The notes: generated by a model not told the origin, from the sequence alone. A stretch of DNA of 64,000 nt from Hyphomicrobiales bacterium (GCA_900466745.1 UBNE01000002.1:1-64000); one strand, 5' to 3'; shown: positions 25,179 to 34,344, counted from the first letter of the stretch. Made by a program: numbers and translations.

Positions 25179-25547
25179 TCAGCTTTGCGCGATGAAAACA
25201 GTGCCGATGACGATGAAGCCGATGCCGGCGAGCCGGCTCGGGCTCAGATCCTCGTGGAAGACGAAATAGGCATAGGCCGCGACCACGACATAGGCGAGGC
25301 TCAGGAACGGGTAGGCGTAGCTGATCTGCACCTTGGACAGCACGATCAGATGCGAGGCCATGCTGACCACGAAGGTGCACAGGCCGGCGAAGACGAAGGG
25401 ATTGAAGACGACGCGGAAGACCGTGCCGACGATCCCGTCCCGGGCGAGGTCGAAGCCGCCGAGGCCGCTCATGCCCCGTTTCAGCAGGAGTTGCGCCGCC
25501 GCATTGGTCAGCACCGTGAAGAGGATCAGGGGAATATAGGAACTCAT
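25179..25547 (-). CDS. SMR/EamA-like small membrane transporter
   Basis: 122 aa with four predicted helices (about 3-22, 45-66, 72-93, 100-120). Sequence features such as NAAAQLLLKRG in helix 1 and SYAYPFLSLAYVVVA in helix 3 match the small multidrug resistance superfamily, in particular ArnE/ArnF-like lipid-sugar flippase subunits. There is no membrane Glu in helix 1 as in EmrE-type drug exporters, so a drug role is less likely. It is the first gene of the operon with the epimerase and aminotransferase. Confidence 0.78.
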   Translation of the reverse strand: MSSYIPLILFTVLTNAAAQLLLKRGMSGLGGFDLARDGIVGTVFRVVFNPFVFAGLCTFVVSMASHLIVLSKVQISYAYPFLSLAYVVVAAYAYFVFHEDLSPSRLAGIGFIVIGTVFIAQS

Positions 25548-25744
25548 ATCGTGCTGCCGGTCGGCTCCGCTCGTTCTGTACGGTTCCCGGAATGCGTCCG
25601 AAACTACTTCAAATGCCTTAGGGGCCGCCGGCGATCTGCTCCTAACGTTAAGAAGAACCTGCCGGAATGGTCGAAACCCGACCCTGCCGCATCCTGACGC
25701 AGGGCAGCCTATGCTGGCCTGCGTCCCCCGGCGGAGGAGAGCCC

Positions 25745-26377
25745 ATGCCCTTGCCCAATCGCGTCAGGCCCGACGGCGCGCTCTTCGCCGACGCCGCGCG
25801 CGGCACCCTGTTCGGCAATCGCGGCGGCCGCTTCCACGACCCGCGGACACAGGCGCTGCCGCGCCGCATCCAGGCCAGCCGCCAGTGGATCTGCTGCGTC
25901 CTTTCCTTCAAGGGGCGCCGGCACCGGGTCTGGGGTCCGGGCTATACCGACCTGTTCTTCTGCGACGAGGTCACGGCACTGGCCGCCGGCCACCGCCCCT
26001 GCATGGAATGCCGGCGGCAAGACGCCCTCGCCTATCGCGCCGCGCTGGTCGAGGGCCTCGGCCTGGCACGCACCCCGCTCTTTCCCGAGATCGACCGCAT
26101 CCTCGACGGCGAGCGCCGCGCGGGCCGGGACAAGCGCGCGCATCGCCTGCCGGCGGTCGGGCTGCCGGACGGGGCGGTGCTGCGCTCGGACGATGGCGAA
26201 GCCTTCCTGGCTTTGCGCGGCGAGAGCGCGCTGCTCTGGTCGCCGGCAGGCTATGCCGGCCGCCGCGAACGCCCGACGGGCACCGTGACCGTGCTCACCC
26301 CGCCCGCGACCCTGGCGGCGCTGAGCCGGGGATACCGGCCGTTCTGGCATCCCAGCGCCGAGGCGCTGGCGCCCTAG
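25745..26377 (+). CDS. Conserved-looking protein of unknown function
   Basis: 210 aa, ATG at 25745 behind GGAGGAGAG. There is no signal peptide or membrane segment. Notable points are a GNRGGRFHD segment, an aromatic block WICCVLSFKGRRH, then GHRPCMECRRQDA with a C-x2-C that might bind metal, and a closing RGYRPFWHPSAE. The protein is Arg-rich and soluble-looking. I do not recognise the family; the intact frame, good ribosome-binding site and composition support a real gene. Confidence 0.75.
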   Translation: MPLPNRVRPDGALFADAARGTLFGNRGGRFHDPRTQALPRRIQASRQWICCVLSFKGRRHRVWGPGYTDLFFCDEVTALAAGHRPCMECRRQDALAYRAALVEGLGLARTPLFPEIDRILDGERRAGRDKRAHRLPAVGLPDGAVLRSDDGEAFLALRGESALLWSPAGYAGRRERPTGTVTVLTPPATLAALSRGYRPFWHPSAEALAP

Positions 26378-26454
26378 GTGCATGGCGGCGGCCAGGAACT
26401 TTCCACCGGCGACGGGCGTTGCCGCAGCATCATCCTGTCCATGAGGGGCTGCCA

Positions 26455-26529
26455 ATGCGTTCGATCATCCTGTGGCTTGTAGGCGTTCCGATCCCGATCA
26501 TCATCCTGTTGTGGTTCTTCATGAAATAG
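26455..26529 (+). CDS. 24-residue single-helix membrane protein
   Basis: Reads [20 protein letters not shown] and ends FFMK. GAGGGG lies 7 nt upstream and a rho-independent terminator 27 bp after the stop. The peptide is one hydrophobic helix with a central PIP break and positive ends. I recall very similar short proteins in other Rhizobiales, so it is probably a genuine conserved micropeptide of unknown role. Confidence 0.7.
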   Translation: MRSIILWLVGVPIPIIILLWFFMK

Positions 26530-26555
26530 CCGCCCATCGGACAGGCGTGCCGCAG

Positions 26556-26581
26556 GGCCGGGCAGGATCGCCCGGCCTTTT
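26556..26581 (+). terminator. Rho-independent terminator
   Basis: GGCCGGGC-aggatc-GCCCGGCC followed by TTTT, just after the micropeptide gene. Confidence 0.75.
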
Positions 26582-26674
26582 CCGTTGCCGGTGCCGCCAC
26601 GCCCTGGCAGGAATGCGCGCGGCGCACGCCCGCCAGCCATCGCAACCGGCGCCGAACGGGCCTATATGGCGGCC

Positions 26675-27612
<938 letters not shown>

Positions 27613-27616
<4 letters not shown>

Positions 27617-28416
27617 CCACCGCCACCTCCCAACGCGACGCGGCCGGCATGCGCCTCAACCTGCGCGCCGTCGCCGCGATCTACCGCTTCGAGATGGCGC
27701 GCACCTGGCGCACGCCCTTGCAGAGCATCGTCTCGCCGGTGCTGTCGACCGCGCTCTATTTCATCGTCTTCGGCGGCGCCATCGGCTCGCGCATGCAGTC
27801 GATCGAGGGCGTGCCCTATGGCGCCTTCATCGTGCCGGGGCTGATCATGATGTCGCTGCTGACGCAGAGCATCGCCAACGCCTCCTTCGCGATCTATTTC
27901 CCGAAATTCACCGGCACGATCTACGAGCTGCTCTCCGCCCCCGTCGCCTGGTGGGAGGCGGTGATCGGCTATGTCGGCGCCGCCGCCTCGAAATCCATGC
28001 TGCTCGGCCTCATCATCCTGCTGACGGCGACCTTCTTCGTGCCGCTGCGCATCGAGCACCCGGCGATGATGCTGCTCTTCCTGGTGCTGACGGCGACGAC
28101 CTTCAGCCTGTTCGGCTTCATCATCGGCATCTGGGCCGACGGCTTCGAGAAATTGCAGGTGATCCCGCTGCTGATCGTGACGCCGCTCGCCTTCCTCGGC
28201 GGTTCCTTCTACTCGATCGCGATGCTGCCGCCCTTCTGGCAGAAGGTGACGCTGTTCAACCCCGTGGTCTATCTGATCAGCGGCTTCCGCTGGAGCTTCT
28301 ACGGCCTCGCCGATGTCAGCCTCGGCGTGAGCCTGGGCATGACGCTCTTCTTCCTCTTGCTCTGCATCGGCATCATCGGCTGGATCTTCAGGACGGGCTA
28401 CCGGCTGAAGAACTGA
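27613..28416 (+). CDS. ABC-2 type transporter permease
   Basis: 267 aa with six predicted helices, ABC-2 family (YadH-like): N-terminal amphipathic [34 protein letters not shown], a central [20 protein letters not shown] coupling region and [17 protein letters not shown] near the end. The gene is translationally coupled to the ATPase. A REP-like palindrome follows 16 bp after the stop. Confidence 0.9.
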
Positions 28417-28431
28417 GCATTCCGCTCATAG

Positions 28432-28532
28432 GTCATCCCGGGCGGAGCGAAGCGCAGACCCAGGATCCATGCCGGAACGGTTCAGGCATGGATCCCGGAT
28501 CGGCGCCGCTGACGCGGCTTGTCCGGGATGAC
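28432..28532. repeat. REP-like palindrome (gtcatcccgg family)
   Basis: Begins GTCATCCCGGGCGGAGCGAA and ends CTTGTCCGGGATGAC, with inner pairing GGATCCATGCC / GGCATGGATCC. It lies between the ABC permease and prfC. Confidence 0.75.
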
Positions 28533-28584
28533 TGAGCGAGAGAGCGTCATTGACTTCCGCCCCCCTTCCGTCTTGAAGCGCGCC

Positions 28585-30204
28585 ATGACCGATCTCTCGA
28601 CCCTCCAGGCACCGGGGACGCAGGCCCCGCATGCGCGCCGGCGCACCTTCGCGATCATCTCGCACCCGGACGCGGGCAAGACGACGCTGACCGAGAAGCT
28701 GCTCTATTTCGGCGGCGCCATCCAGCTCGCCGGCGAGGTGCGCGCCAAGCAGGGCCGCCGCCAGACCTCCTCCGACTGGATGAAGATCGAGCGCCAGCGC
28801 GGCATCTCGGTCGTCACCTCGGTGATGACCTTCGAATATGGCGGCCACGTCTTCAACCTGCTCGACACGCCCGGCCACGAGGACTTCTCGGAGGACACCT
28901 ATCGCACCCTCACCGCCGTCGACTCGGCCGTGATGGTGATCGACGCGGCCAAGGGCATCGAGGACCGCACCAGGAAGCTGTTCGAGGTCTGCCGGCTGCG
29001 CGACATCCCGATCGTCACCTTCATCAACAAGGTCGACCGCGAGACCCGCGACCCCTTCGACCTGATCAACGAGATCGAGACCACGCTCGCCCTCGACGTC
29101 GCGCCGATGACCTGGCCGGTCGGGCGCGGCCGCGACTTCGCCGGCACCTACGACCTGAAAGCCAACACCTTCCGCCGCAACCAGAAGGGCGACGAGACGG
29201 CCCAGGACAGGCGCGTCAACGGCTGGGACGATCCCTTCTTCGACGAGACCCTCCCGGACGGCGCCGCCGAGACCTGGCGCGAGGAGGTCTTCCTCGCCAG
29301 CGAGGGGCTGAAGCCCTTCGACCTTCAGGCCTTCCGCGAGGGCCATCTGACGCCGCTCTACTGGGGCGCGGCGCTGCGCGACTACGGCGTGCGCGACCTG
29401 ATCGACGCGCTCGGCGCCTATGCGCCGAGCCCGCGCGCCCAGGTCGCCGACAAGCGCGCGGTCGAGGCCGGCGAGCCGAAGATGACCGGCTTCGTCTTCA
29501 AGATCCAGGCGAACATGGACCCCAACCACCGCGACCGCATCGCCTTCATGCGCGTCTGCTCCGGCAAGCTGACCCGCGGCATGAAGGCGAAGCTCGTCCG
29601 CACCGGCAAGCCGATGCCGCTCAACGCGCCGCAGTTCTTCTTCGCCCGCGACCGCTCGATCGCCGAGGAGGCCTATGCCGGCGACATCGTCGGCCTGCCC
29701 AACCACGGCACCTTGCGCATCGGCGACACGCTGACCGAGGGCGAGGAGATCGTCTTCAAGGGCGTGCCGAGCTTCGCCCCCGAGATCCTGCGCCGGGTCA
29801 AGCTCAAGGACGCGATGAAGGCCAAGAAGCTGCGCGAGGCCCTCCAGCAGATGGCGGAGGAAGGCGTCGTCCAGCTCTTCCTGCCGCATGACGGCGCGCC
29901 CGCCATCGTCGGCGTCGTCGGCTCGCTCCAGCTCGACGTGCTCAAGGAGCGGATGGAGGTCGAATATTCGCTGCCGATCGACTTCGAGCCCTGCCAGTTC
30001 TCGATCGCGCGCTGGGTCTCCTCCGACGACAAGGCGGCGCTGGCGAAATTCGTCGGGGCCAAGCCCTCGGCCATGGCCGACGACCTCGACGGCGACCCGG
30101 TCTTCATGGCCTCGTCGCAGTTCACCCTGAAATACGATGCCGAGCGCGCGCCCGGCGTGACCTTCTCCGACGTCAAGGACTACCAGAAGGCCGCCAAGGG
30201 CTGA
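28585..30204 (+). CDS. prfC: Peptide chain release factor 3
   Basis: 539 aa from the ATG at 28585 (about 530 aa is usual); an upstream in-frame ATG would run into the REP-like repeat. GTPase motifs: SHPDAGKTT (G1), DTPGHEDFSEDT (G3), FINKVDRE (G4). Domain II and the RF3 C-terminal part follow (FVFKIQANMDPNHRDRIAFM, then QFTLKYDAERAPGV). RF3 recycles RF1/RF2 from ribosomes after termination in the cytoplasm. It is a single gene with its own upstream space. Confidence 0.95.
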   Translation: MTDLSTLQAPGTQAPHARRRTFAIISHPDAGKTTLTEKLLYFGGAIQLAGEVRAKQGRRQTSSDWMKIERQRGISVVTSVMTFEYGGHVFNLLDTPGHEDFSEDTYRTLTAVDSAVMVIDAAKGIEDRTRKLFEVCRLRDIPIVTFINKVDRETRDPFDLINEIETTLALDVAPMTWPVGRGRDFAGTYDLKANTFRRNQKGDETAQDRRVNGWDDPFFDETLPDGAAETWREEVFLASEGLKPFDLQAFREGHLTPLYWGAALRDYGVRDLIDALGAYAPSPRAQVADKRAVEAGEPKMTGFVFKIQANMDPNHRDRIAFMRVCSGKLTRGMKAKLVRTGKPMPLNAPQFFFARDRSIAEEAYAGDIVGLPNHGTLRIGDTLTEGEEIVFKGVPSFAPEILRRVKLKDAMKAKKLREALQQMAEEGVVQLFLPHDGAPAIVGVVGSLQLDVLKERMEVEYSLPIDFEPCQFSIARWVSSDDKAALAKFVGAKPSAMADDLDGDPVFMASSQFTLKYDAERAPGVTFSDVKDYQKAAKG

Positions 30205-30355
30205 GCCGCTGTTGCGCAAAAGAGACAGCGCTTCCGCTCCGGAACGGGATTTGATTCCGATCAACCCGCGGCAGGCGGAATCGGCGCTGATGGCGGCATG
30301 AGCCCGGTCGCGCGGCAGAGAGCGGATCGCGGCTCGCCATTCGGGGGCAACCGCC

Positions 30356-31045
30356 ATGATCTCGCATTCGATCCGCCTTTCCTTCGCCGCCGCGCTGCTC
30401 GGCGCGACCGCGCTTTCGCCGGCCCTGGCTTCGGATCTGCCGTCGAGCAAGGCGGCGCCGGTCGCCCCGATTCTGGAGCCGTGGAGCCCCTGGATGATCC
30501 GCGGCAGGGCGCTTTTCGTCGTGCCGCAGGAGGACGCCAACCTCAAGCTCGGCGGCGCGCCGATCGTCGGCGGCGACGTCTCGATCTCGAGCTCGCTCGT
30601 GCCCGAGCTCGACATCACCTATTTCTTCACCAAGAACATCGCGGCCGAGCTCATCCTCGGCGTCACCCCGCACAATGTGAAGGGTGCGGGCAGCCTGGCG
30701 GGAACGCGCATCGGCTCGGCCTGGCTGCTGCCGCCGACCCTGATGCTGCAATATCACTTCACCGATCTCGGCGCCTTCAAGCCCTATGTCGGCGTGGGCG
30801 TGAACTACACCGTCTTCTTCGACGAGAAGGCCAAGGGCGGCTTCGCCAGCTTCGACCTCCAGGACAGCTTCGGCGTCGCCCTGCAAGCGGGCTTCGACTA
30901 CATGATCGACCGGCACTGGGGCATCAACGTCGACGTGAAGAAGATTTTCCTTGAGCCGAAGGTGAAGGTCAACAACGGGCTGGTCGCCGGCAAGGTCCGG
31001 GTCGACCCCTGGCTGATCGGCGCCGGCGTGACCTACCGCTTCTGA
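30356..31045 (+). CDS. OmpW-family outer membrane protein
   Basis: 229 aa; Sec signal to about residue 25 (ATALSPALA-S). The rest shows the alternating strands of an eight-stranded barrel: WMIRGRALFVVPQ, SSLVPELDITYFFT, AAELILGVTPHNV, LMLQYHF, FKPYVGVGVNYTVFF, FGVALQAGFDYMID, ending in GAGVTYRF with the terminal Phe needed for barrel assembly. OmpW forms a narrow hydrophobic channel. A strong terminator follows. Confidence 0.9.
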   Translation: MISHSIRLSFAAALLGATALSPALASDLPSSKAAPVAPILEPWSPWMIRGRALFVVPQEDANLKLGGAPIVGGDVSISSSLVPELDITYFFTKNIAAELILGVTPHNVKGAGSLAGTRIGSAWLLPPTLMLQYHFTDLGAFKPYVGVGVNYTVFFDEKAKGGFASFDLQDSFGVALQAGFDYMIDRHWGINVDVKKIFLEPKVKVNNGLVAGKVRVDPWLIGAGVTYRF

Positions 31046-31077
31046 GCGGCGCTCTTCCGGTTGGGGCGAGGGGGGAA

Positions 31078-31102
31078 GGGAGCGGTTCGCCGCTCCCTTT
31101 TT
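31078..31102 (+). terminator. Rho-independent terminator after ompW
   Basis: GGGAGCGG-ttcg-CCGCTCCC followed by TTTTT; the UUCG tetraloop makes it very stable. Confidence 0.9.
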
Positions 31103-31114
31103 CATTGCGCCCGC

Positions 31115-31591
31115 TCAGCCCTCCAGCGCGAAGCCGAGCGGGATCGCCGTCGTCGACTTCAATTCCTCCATCGCGAACATCGAGGTCACGTCGGAGAGGT
31201 CGATGCGCGAGATCAGCTTCTTGTAGAGCGCGTCATAGGCGGCGATGTCGGAGACATAGGCCTTGAGCAGATAGTCGATCTCCCCGCTCATCCGGTAGAA
31301 ATCGACGATCTCCGGCAGGTCGTGCACCGCCGCGTGGAACCGCTCCAGCCAGTCCATCGAATGCCGCGCCGTCCGCACCGCAATGAAGACGGTGACGCCG
31401 GCCTTGAGCTTGTCGCGATCGAGCAGGGCGACGCGGCGCCTGATATAGCCGCCCTCCTCCAGCTTCTGCACCCGCCGCCAGCAGGGCGAGGGTGACAGCC
31501 CCACCGTCTCGGCGAGCTCGGCGAGCGGCAGGCTCGCATCTTCCTGGAGCCGCGCCAGAATGCGCAGGTCGAAAGCGTCGAGCTTGGCCAC
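31115..31591 (-). CDS. Lrp/AsnC-family transcriptional regulator
   Basis: 158 aa from a GTG at 31591, with AGGAGG 4-5 nt upstream; a longer frame would add 14 residues in front of the ribosome-binding site. The N-terminal HTH is LDAFDLRILARLQED, then LAELAETVGLSPSPCWRRV. The C-terminal RAM ligand domain follows (VTVFIAVRTARHS, EIVDFYRMSGEIDYLLKAYV). Lrp-type regulators bind amino acids. The gene is divergent from the cysteine dioxygenase gene, so sulfur amino acids are a likely signal. Confidence 0.9.
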   Translation of the reverse strand: MAKLDAFDLRILARLQEDASLPLAELAETVGLSPSPCWRRVQKLEEGGYIRRRVALLDRDKLKAGVTVFIAVRTARHSMDWLERFHAAVHDLPEIVDFYRMSGEIDYLLKAYVSDIAAYDALYKKLISRIDLSDVTSMFAMEELKSTTAIPLGFALEG

Positions 31592-31603
31592 GGAGCCTCC
31601 TGA

Positions 31604-31691
31604 AATCGGAATTCGATTCCCTTTATAACCCAATGAAGTGGATTATTTTTTCTGATATCAGGAGATATAGGGTATTATTTTCCGATCTCAG
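31604..31691. promoter_or_regulatory. Candidate Lrp-type control region with phased repeats
   Basis: AT-rich patch in GC-rich DNA between lrp and the dioxygenase gene. It contains AATCG-gaatt-CGATT (31604-31618) and two related direct repeats, GGATTATTTTTTCTGATATC (from 31640) and GGTATTATTTTCCGATCTCA (from 31671). The repeats are 31 bp apart, about three helical turns, as expected for multimeric Lrp binding. Confidence 0.55.
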
Positions 31692-31771
31692 CAAAAAATT
31701 CTCCACCTTCGCAAATGGCTGCCTGCCCCGGCGCCCTATCATTCCGGCCGGAGTGAAGCAGGGGAAAGCGG

Positions 31772-32293
31772 ATGCAGGGCATTCTGAGCGCAGAGCGGCA
31801 GGGCGCGGTTCTTCACAGCCTGCGCAGCGGCCAGGGCACGCTCTCGGGCGATTATCTCGCGGCCGCCCGCGCGGTGCTGCGCGAGCTGGTGGCCAGGCCG
31901 CAACTGATCCAGCGCCTGCCGCTCGAACGCAAGCCCGGCGTCTATGCCCGCAACCTGCTCGCCGGCGACGAGGGGGTCAGCGTCTGGGCGATGGTCTGGG
32001 GCGCGGGCTCGGCCACCTCGATCCACGACCATCACTGCTCCTGCTGCTTCGGCGTCGTCTCCGGCACCATCACCGAGACCTGGTATCGCGCCATCGACGC
32101 CACCCGCGCCGTCCCCACCGCCGAGCAGCAGCGCGAGCCCGGCTATGTCGCCTGCATGCTGCCCTCCGGGCCGAATATCCACCGGATGCGCAATGTCGGG
32201 CCGGGCGAGGCGATCTCGATCCATATCTACGGCTTCGACCACGAGCTCCACGCCTCCTCGATCGAGACGGAATACGTCGCCGTCGGCGGCTGA
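31772..32293 (+). CDS. Cysteine dioxygenase (cupin thiol dioxygenase)
   Basis: 173 aa. The iron-binding histidines are H85 and H87 (SIHDHHCSCC) and H151 (SIHIYGFDHE), with the active-site Tyr at 153. The R60 region (GVYARNLL) matches the substrate Arg of cysteine dioxygenase. The enzyme oxidises cysteine to cysteine sulfinate; 3-mercaptopropionate dioxygenase is a close relative and cannot be excluded. It is divergent from an Lrp regulator and about 0.9 kb from a trans-sulfuration enzyme gene. Confidence 0.85.
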   Translation: MQGILSAERQGAVLHSLRSGQGTLSGDYLAAARAVLRELVARPQLIQRLPLERKPGVYARNLLAGDEGVSVWAMVWGAGSATSIHDHHCSCCFGVVSGTITETWYRAIDATRAVPTAEQQREPGYVACMLPSGPNIHRMRNVGPGEAISIHIYGFDHELHASSIETEYVAVGG

Positions 32294-32298
32294 GCCCA

Positions 32299-32396
32299 GA
32301 GCATCGGCCCGAAAAGTGGAACGCGGTTTTCGGGAAAATCCGACGCAAAATCAGAGACCTTGAGTATCGGACTGAATACGATATTCAGTCCGATAC
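32299..32396. repeat. Palindromic repeat, copy with the 33-bp gtatcgg palindrome
   Basis: Starts GAGCATCGGCCCGAAAAGTG, then a TTTTCGG inverse arm, then CAAAATCAGAGACCT, and ends with a perfect 15-bp-arm palindrome, GTATCGGACTGAATA-cga-inverse, at 32364-32396. The same composite recurs at 33114. Confidence 0.8.
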
Positions 32397-32468
32397 TCCT
32401 GGCCGGGCCACTTATCCACGCGGCCGCCCACGGCATCAGGATGGCCTTCTCGAGAGGGAAGGTCAGCC

Positions 32469-33056
32469 ATGTCGTTCAGGGGTATCGTCTCGTCCATCTT
32501 CGGCGGCTCGCCGCCGGCCGCGCTGGCCGTCACCGGCGAGCGGCTGCTGCGCCTCGCGCCCGCGGGCAGGGCCGGCATCGTGGAGGGCATCGCGCAGCGC
32601 TTCGACGCGCTGGCGCGGCAGCACGATGTCGATACCCGGCTGCGCCTTTGCCATTTCCTGGCCCAGGCCGCCCATGAGACCGACGGCTTCCGCACCCTCG
32701 CTGAATATGGCGGACCGAGCTATTTCCTGCGCTATGAGGGCCGGCAGGACCTCGGCAACGTCCAGGCCGGCGACGGCATCCGCTATCACGGCCGCGGCAT
32801 CTTCCAGCTCACCGGCCGCGCCAATTACCGCCGCTTCGGCAGGATCGTCGGCATCGACCTCGAGGCCGAGCCCGAACGGGCCGGCGAGCCCGCAATCTCG
32901 CTCGCCGTCGCCTTCGCCTATTGGCGCGAGCGCGCGATCAACCCCGCCGCCGATGCCGACGACGTCGCCGCCGTGACCAGGCTGATCAATGGCGGCCGCA
33001 ACGGGCTTGCCGAGCGGACGCGCTATCTGGAGAAGGCGAAGGGGATCTGGACGTGA
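32469..33056 (+). CDS. Glycoside hydrolase family 19 enzyme (chitinase/lysozyme-like)
   Basis: 195 aa with no signal peptide. The catalytic Glu is E70 in AQAAHETDGFRTLAEYGG; RYHGRGIFQLTGRANYRRFG is the conserved substrate-cleft segment, and the end matches RLINGGRNGLAERTRYLE. Bacterial and phage GH19 proteins of this size cleave chitin or peptidoglycan glycan strands, often as endolysins. No holin or other phage gene is near. The gene is bracketed by two copies of the same composite repeat, which hints at arrival or duplication as a cassette. Confidence 0.87.
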   Translation: MSFRGIVSSIFGGSPPAALAVTGERLLRLAPAGRAGIVEGIAQRFDALARQHDVDTRLRLCHFLAQAAHETDGFRTLAEYGGPSYFLRYEGRQDLGNVQAGDGIRYHGRGIFQLTGRANYRRFGRIVGIDLEAEPERAGEPAISLAVAFAYWRERAINPAADADDVAAVTRLINGGRNGLAERTRYLEKAKGIWT

Positions 33057-33113
33057 CGCCGCCCGCCCCGGGCGCTCGTCGCCCTGGAGCGCGCCGGCTT
33101 TTGAAGCGGACGA

Positions 33114-33188
33114 GAGCATCGGCCCGAAAAGCGGATGCAAAATCAGAGACCTCGCGTATCGGACTGAATACGATATTCGGTCCGATAC
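33114..33188. repeat. Second copy of the composite repeat
   Basis: GAGCATCGGCCCGAAAAGCG is followed directly by CAAAATCAGAGACCT, with the inner inverse arm of the 32299 copy deleted. The 33-bp palindrome at 33156-33188 has one mismatch between its arms. Confidence 0.8.
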
Positions 33189-33189
33189 G

Positions 33190-34344
33190 TTAGGCGTGCC
33201 CTGCCTTCAGCGCCGCGTCGAGATCGGCATAGAGATCGTCGACGTCCTCGATGCCTGTCGAGAGCCTGAGCAGGTCCGTCGGGCAGGGCGAGCCCGCCCC
33301 CTCGATCGAGGCGCGGTGCTCGATCAGGCTCTCGACGCCGCCGAGCGAGGTCGCCCTCTTGTACAGTTCGACATGCGCCGCTGTGGCAATCGCCGCCGCC
33401 TCGCCGCCCGTGACCTGGACCGAGAGCATGAAGCCGAAGCCGTTCTCCATCTGTCGCGCCGCGATATCGTGGCCGGGATGCTGAGGCAGGCCCGGATAGA
33501 GCACCCGCGCCACCAGCGGATGGGCCGAAAGCCGTTGCGCCAGCGCCATGGCCGAGGCCGACTGCCGCTCCTGCCGGACATGGAGCGTACGCATGCCGCG
33601 CATCAGGAGATAGGCCTCGAACGGGCCGAGGATGCCGCCCTGGCCTTTCTGGATCGTCTTGACGCGGTTCCAGAACGCGTCGTCCTCGCGGGCGCAGAGC
33701 GCCCCGGCGATCACGTCGGAGTGGCCGTTCAGCACCTTGGTCGCCGAATGCATGACGATATCGGCGCCGAGCGTCAGCGGCCGGGTATGGACCGGCGAGG
33801 CGCAGGTCGAATCGACCGCGAGCTTGGCCCCGGCCCTGTGCGCGATCTCGGACGCGGCCGCGATGTCGGTGATCGTCCAGAGCGGGTTGGAGGGCGTCTC
33901 GGCCCAGACCAGCTTGGTCACGCCGGGCTTCACCGCCGCCTGCAGCGCCGCAAGATCGTCGGTCTCGACGAACTCGACCTTCAGCCCCCAGCGCGTCGCC
34001 TCCGTCATCAGCCAGTTGCGCAGCGCCCAGTACATCACCTTGGAGGCGACGACATGGTCGCCGGGCGAGAGCGCCTGGAACACCGCCGTCGCCGCTGCCG
34101 AGCCGGAGCCGAACAGCAGCGCGCCGGCCTCGGCCTGCTCCAGCATCGCCAGCACGCTTTCGGCCTCATGCGTCGTCTCGTTATGCGGCCGCCCGTAGAC
34201 GAAGCCGGTCGAATAGCCGTTATCCGGATCCCGGATATAGGTCGTCGCGACATGGATCGGCGGCACCACCGCCTTGGTCACGGCATCGACCTTGCCCATG
34301 GCCTGCGCGGCGAGACTCCGCGGGCTCCAGCTCTTCCTGCTCAT
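33190..34344 (-). CDS. Cystathionine gamma-synthase/lyase-family PLP enzyme
   Basis: 384 aa from the ATG at 34344 behind GGAGA (an ATG 15 nt upstream is less well placed). Cys/Met metabolism PLP family: YGRPHNETTHEAE, the cofactor loop FGSGSAAATA, VWAETPSNPLW, AVDSTCASP, and the Schiff-base Lys K203 in HSATKVLNGHSD. The C-terminal SLGGVESLIEHRAS is also conserved. Members catalyse gamma-replacement or elimination on homoserine esters or cystathionine; which one cannot be told here. No partner methionine gene is adjacent. Confidence 0.87.
   Translation of the reverse strand: MSRKSWSPRSLAAQAMGKVDAVTKAVVPPIHVATTYIRDPDNGYSTGFVYGRPHNETTHEAESVLAMLEQAEAGALLFGSGSAAATAVFQALSPGDHVVASKVMYWALRNWLMTEATRWGLKVEFVETDDLAALQAAVKPGVTKLVWAETPSNPLWTITDIAAASEIAHRAGAKLAVDSTCASPVHTRPLTLGADIVMHSATKVLNGHSDVIAGALCAREDDAFWNRVKTIQKGQGGILGPFEAYLLMRGMRTLHVRQERQSASAMALAQRLSAHPLVARVLYPGLPQHPGHDIAARQMENGFGFMLSVQVTGGEAAAIATAAHVELYKRATSLGGVESLIEHRASIEGAGSPCPTDLLRLSTGIEDVDDLYADLDAALKAGHA

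Noticed and set aside
25179..25547. EmrE-type multidrug exporter
   Set aside because: The membrane Glu of helix 1 needed for proton-coupled drug export is absent and the operon context is sugar modification.
28426..30618. Long open frame on the minus strand opposite prfC
   Set aside because: The antisense translation is low in complexity and prfC is certain; high GC content produces such frames throughout the window.
32469..33056. GH19 gene as part of a prophage lysis module
   Set aside because: No holin, spanin, capsid, integrase or other phage gene lies within the window; the neighbours are metabolic genes.
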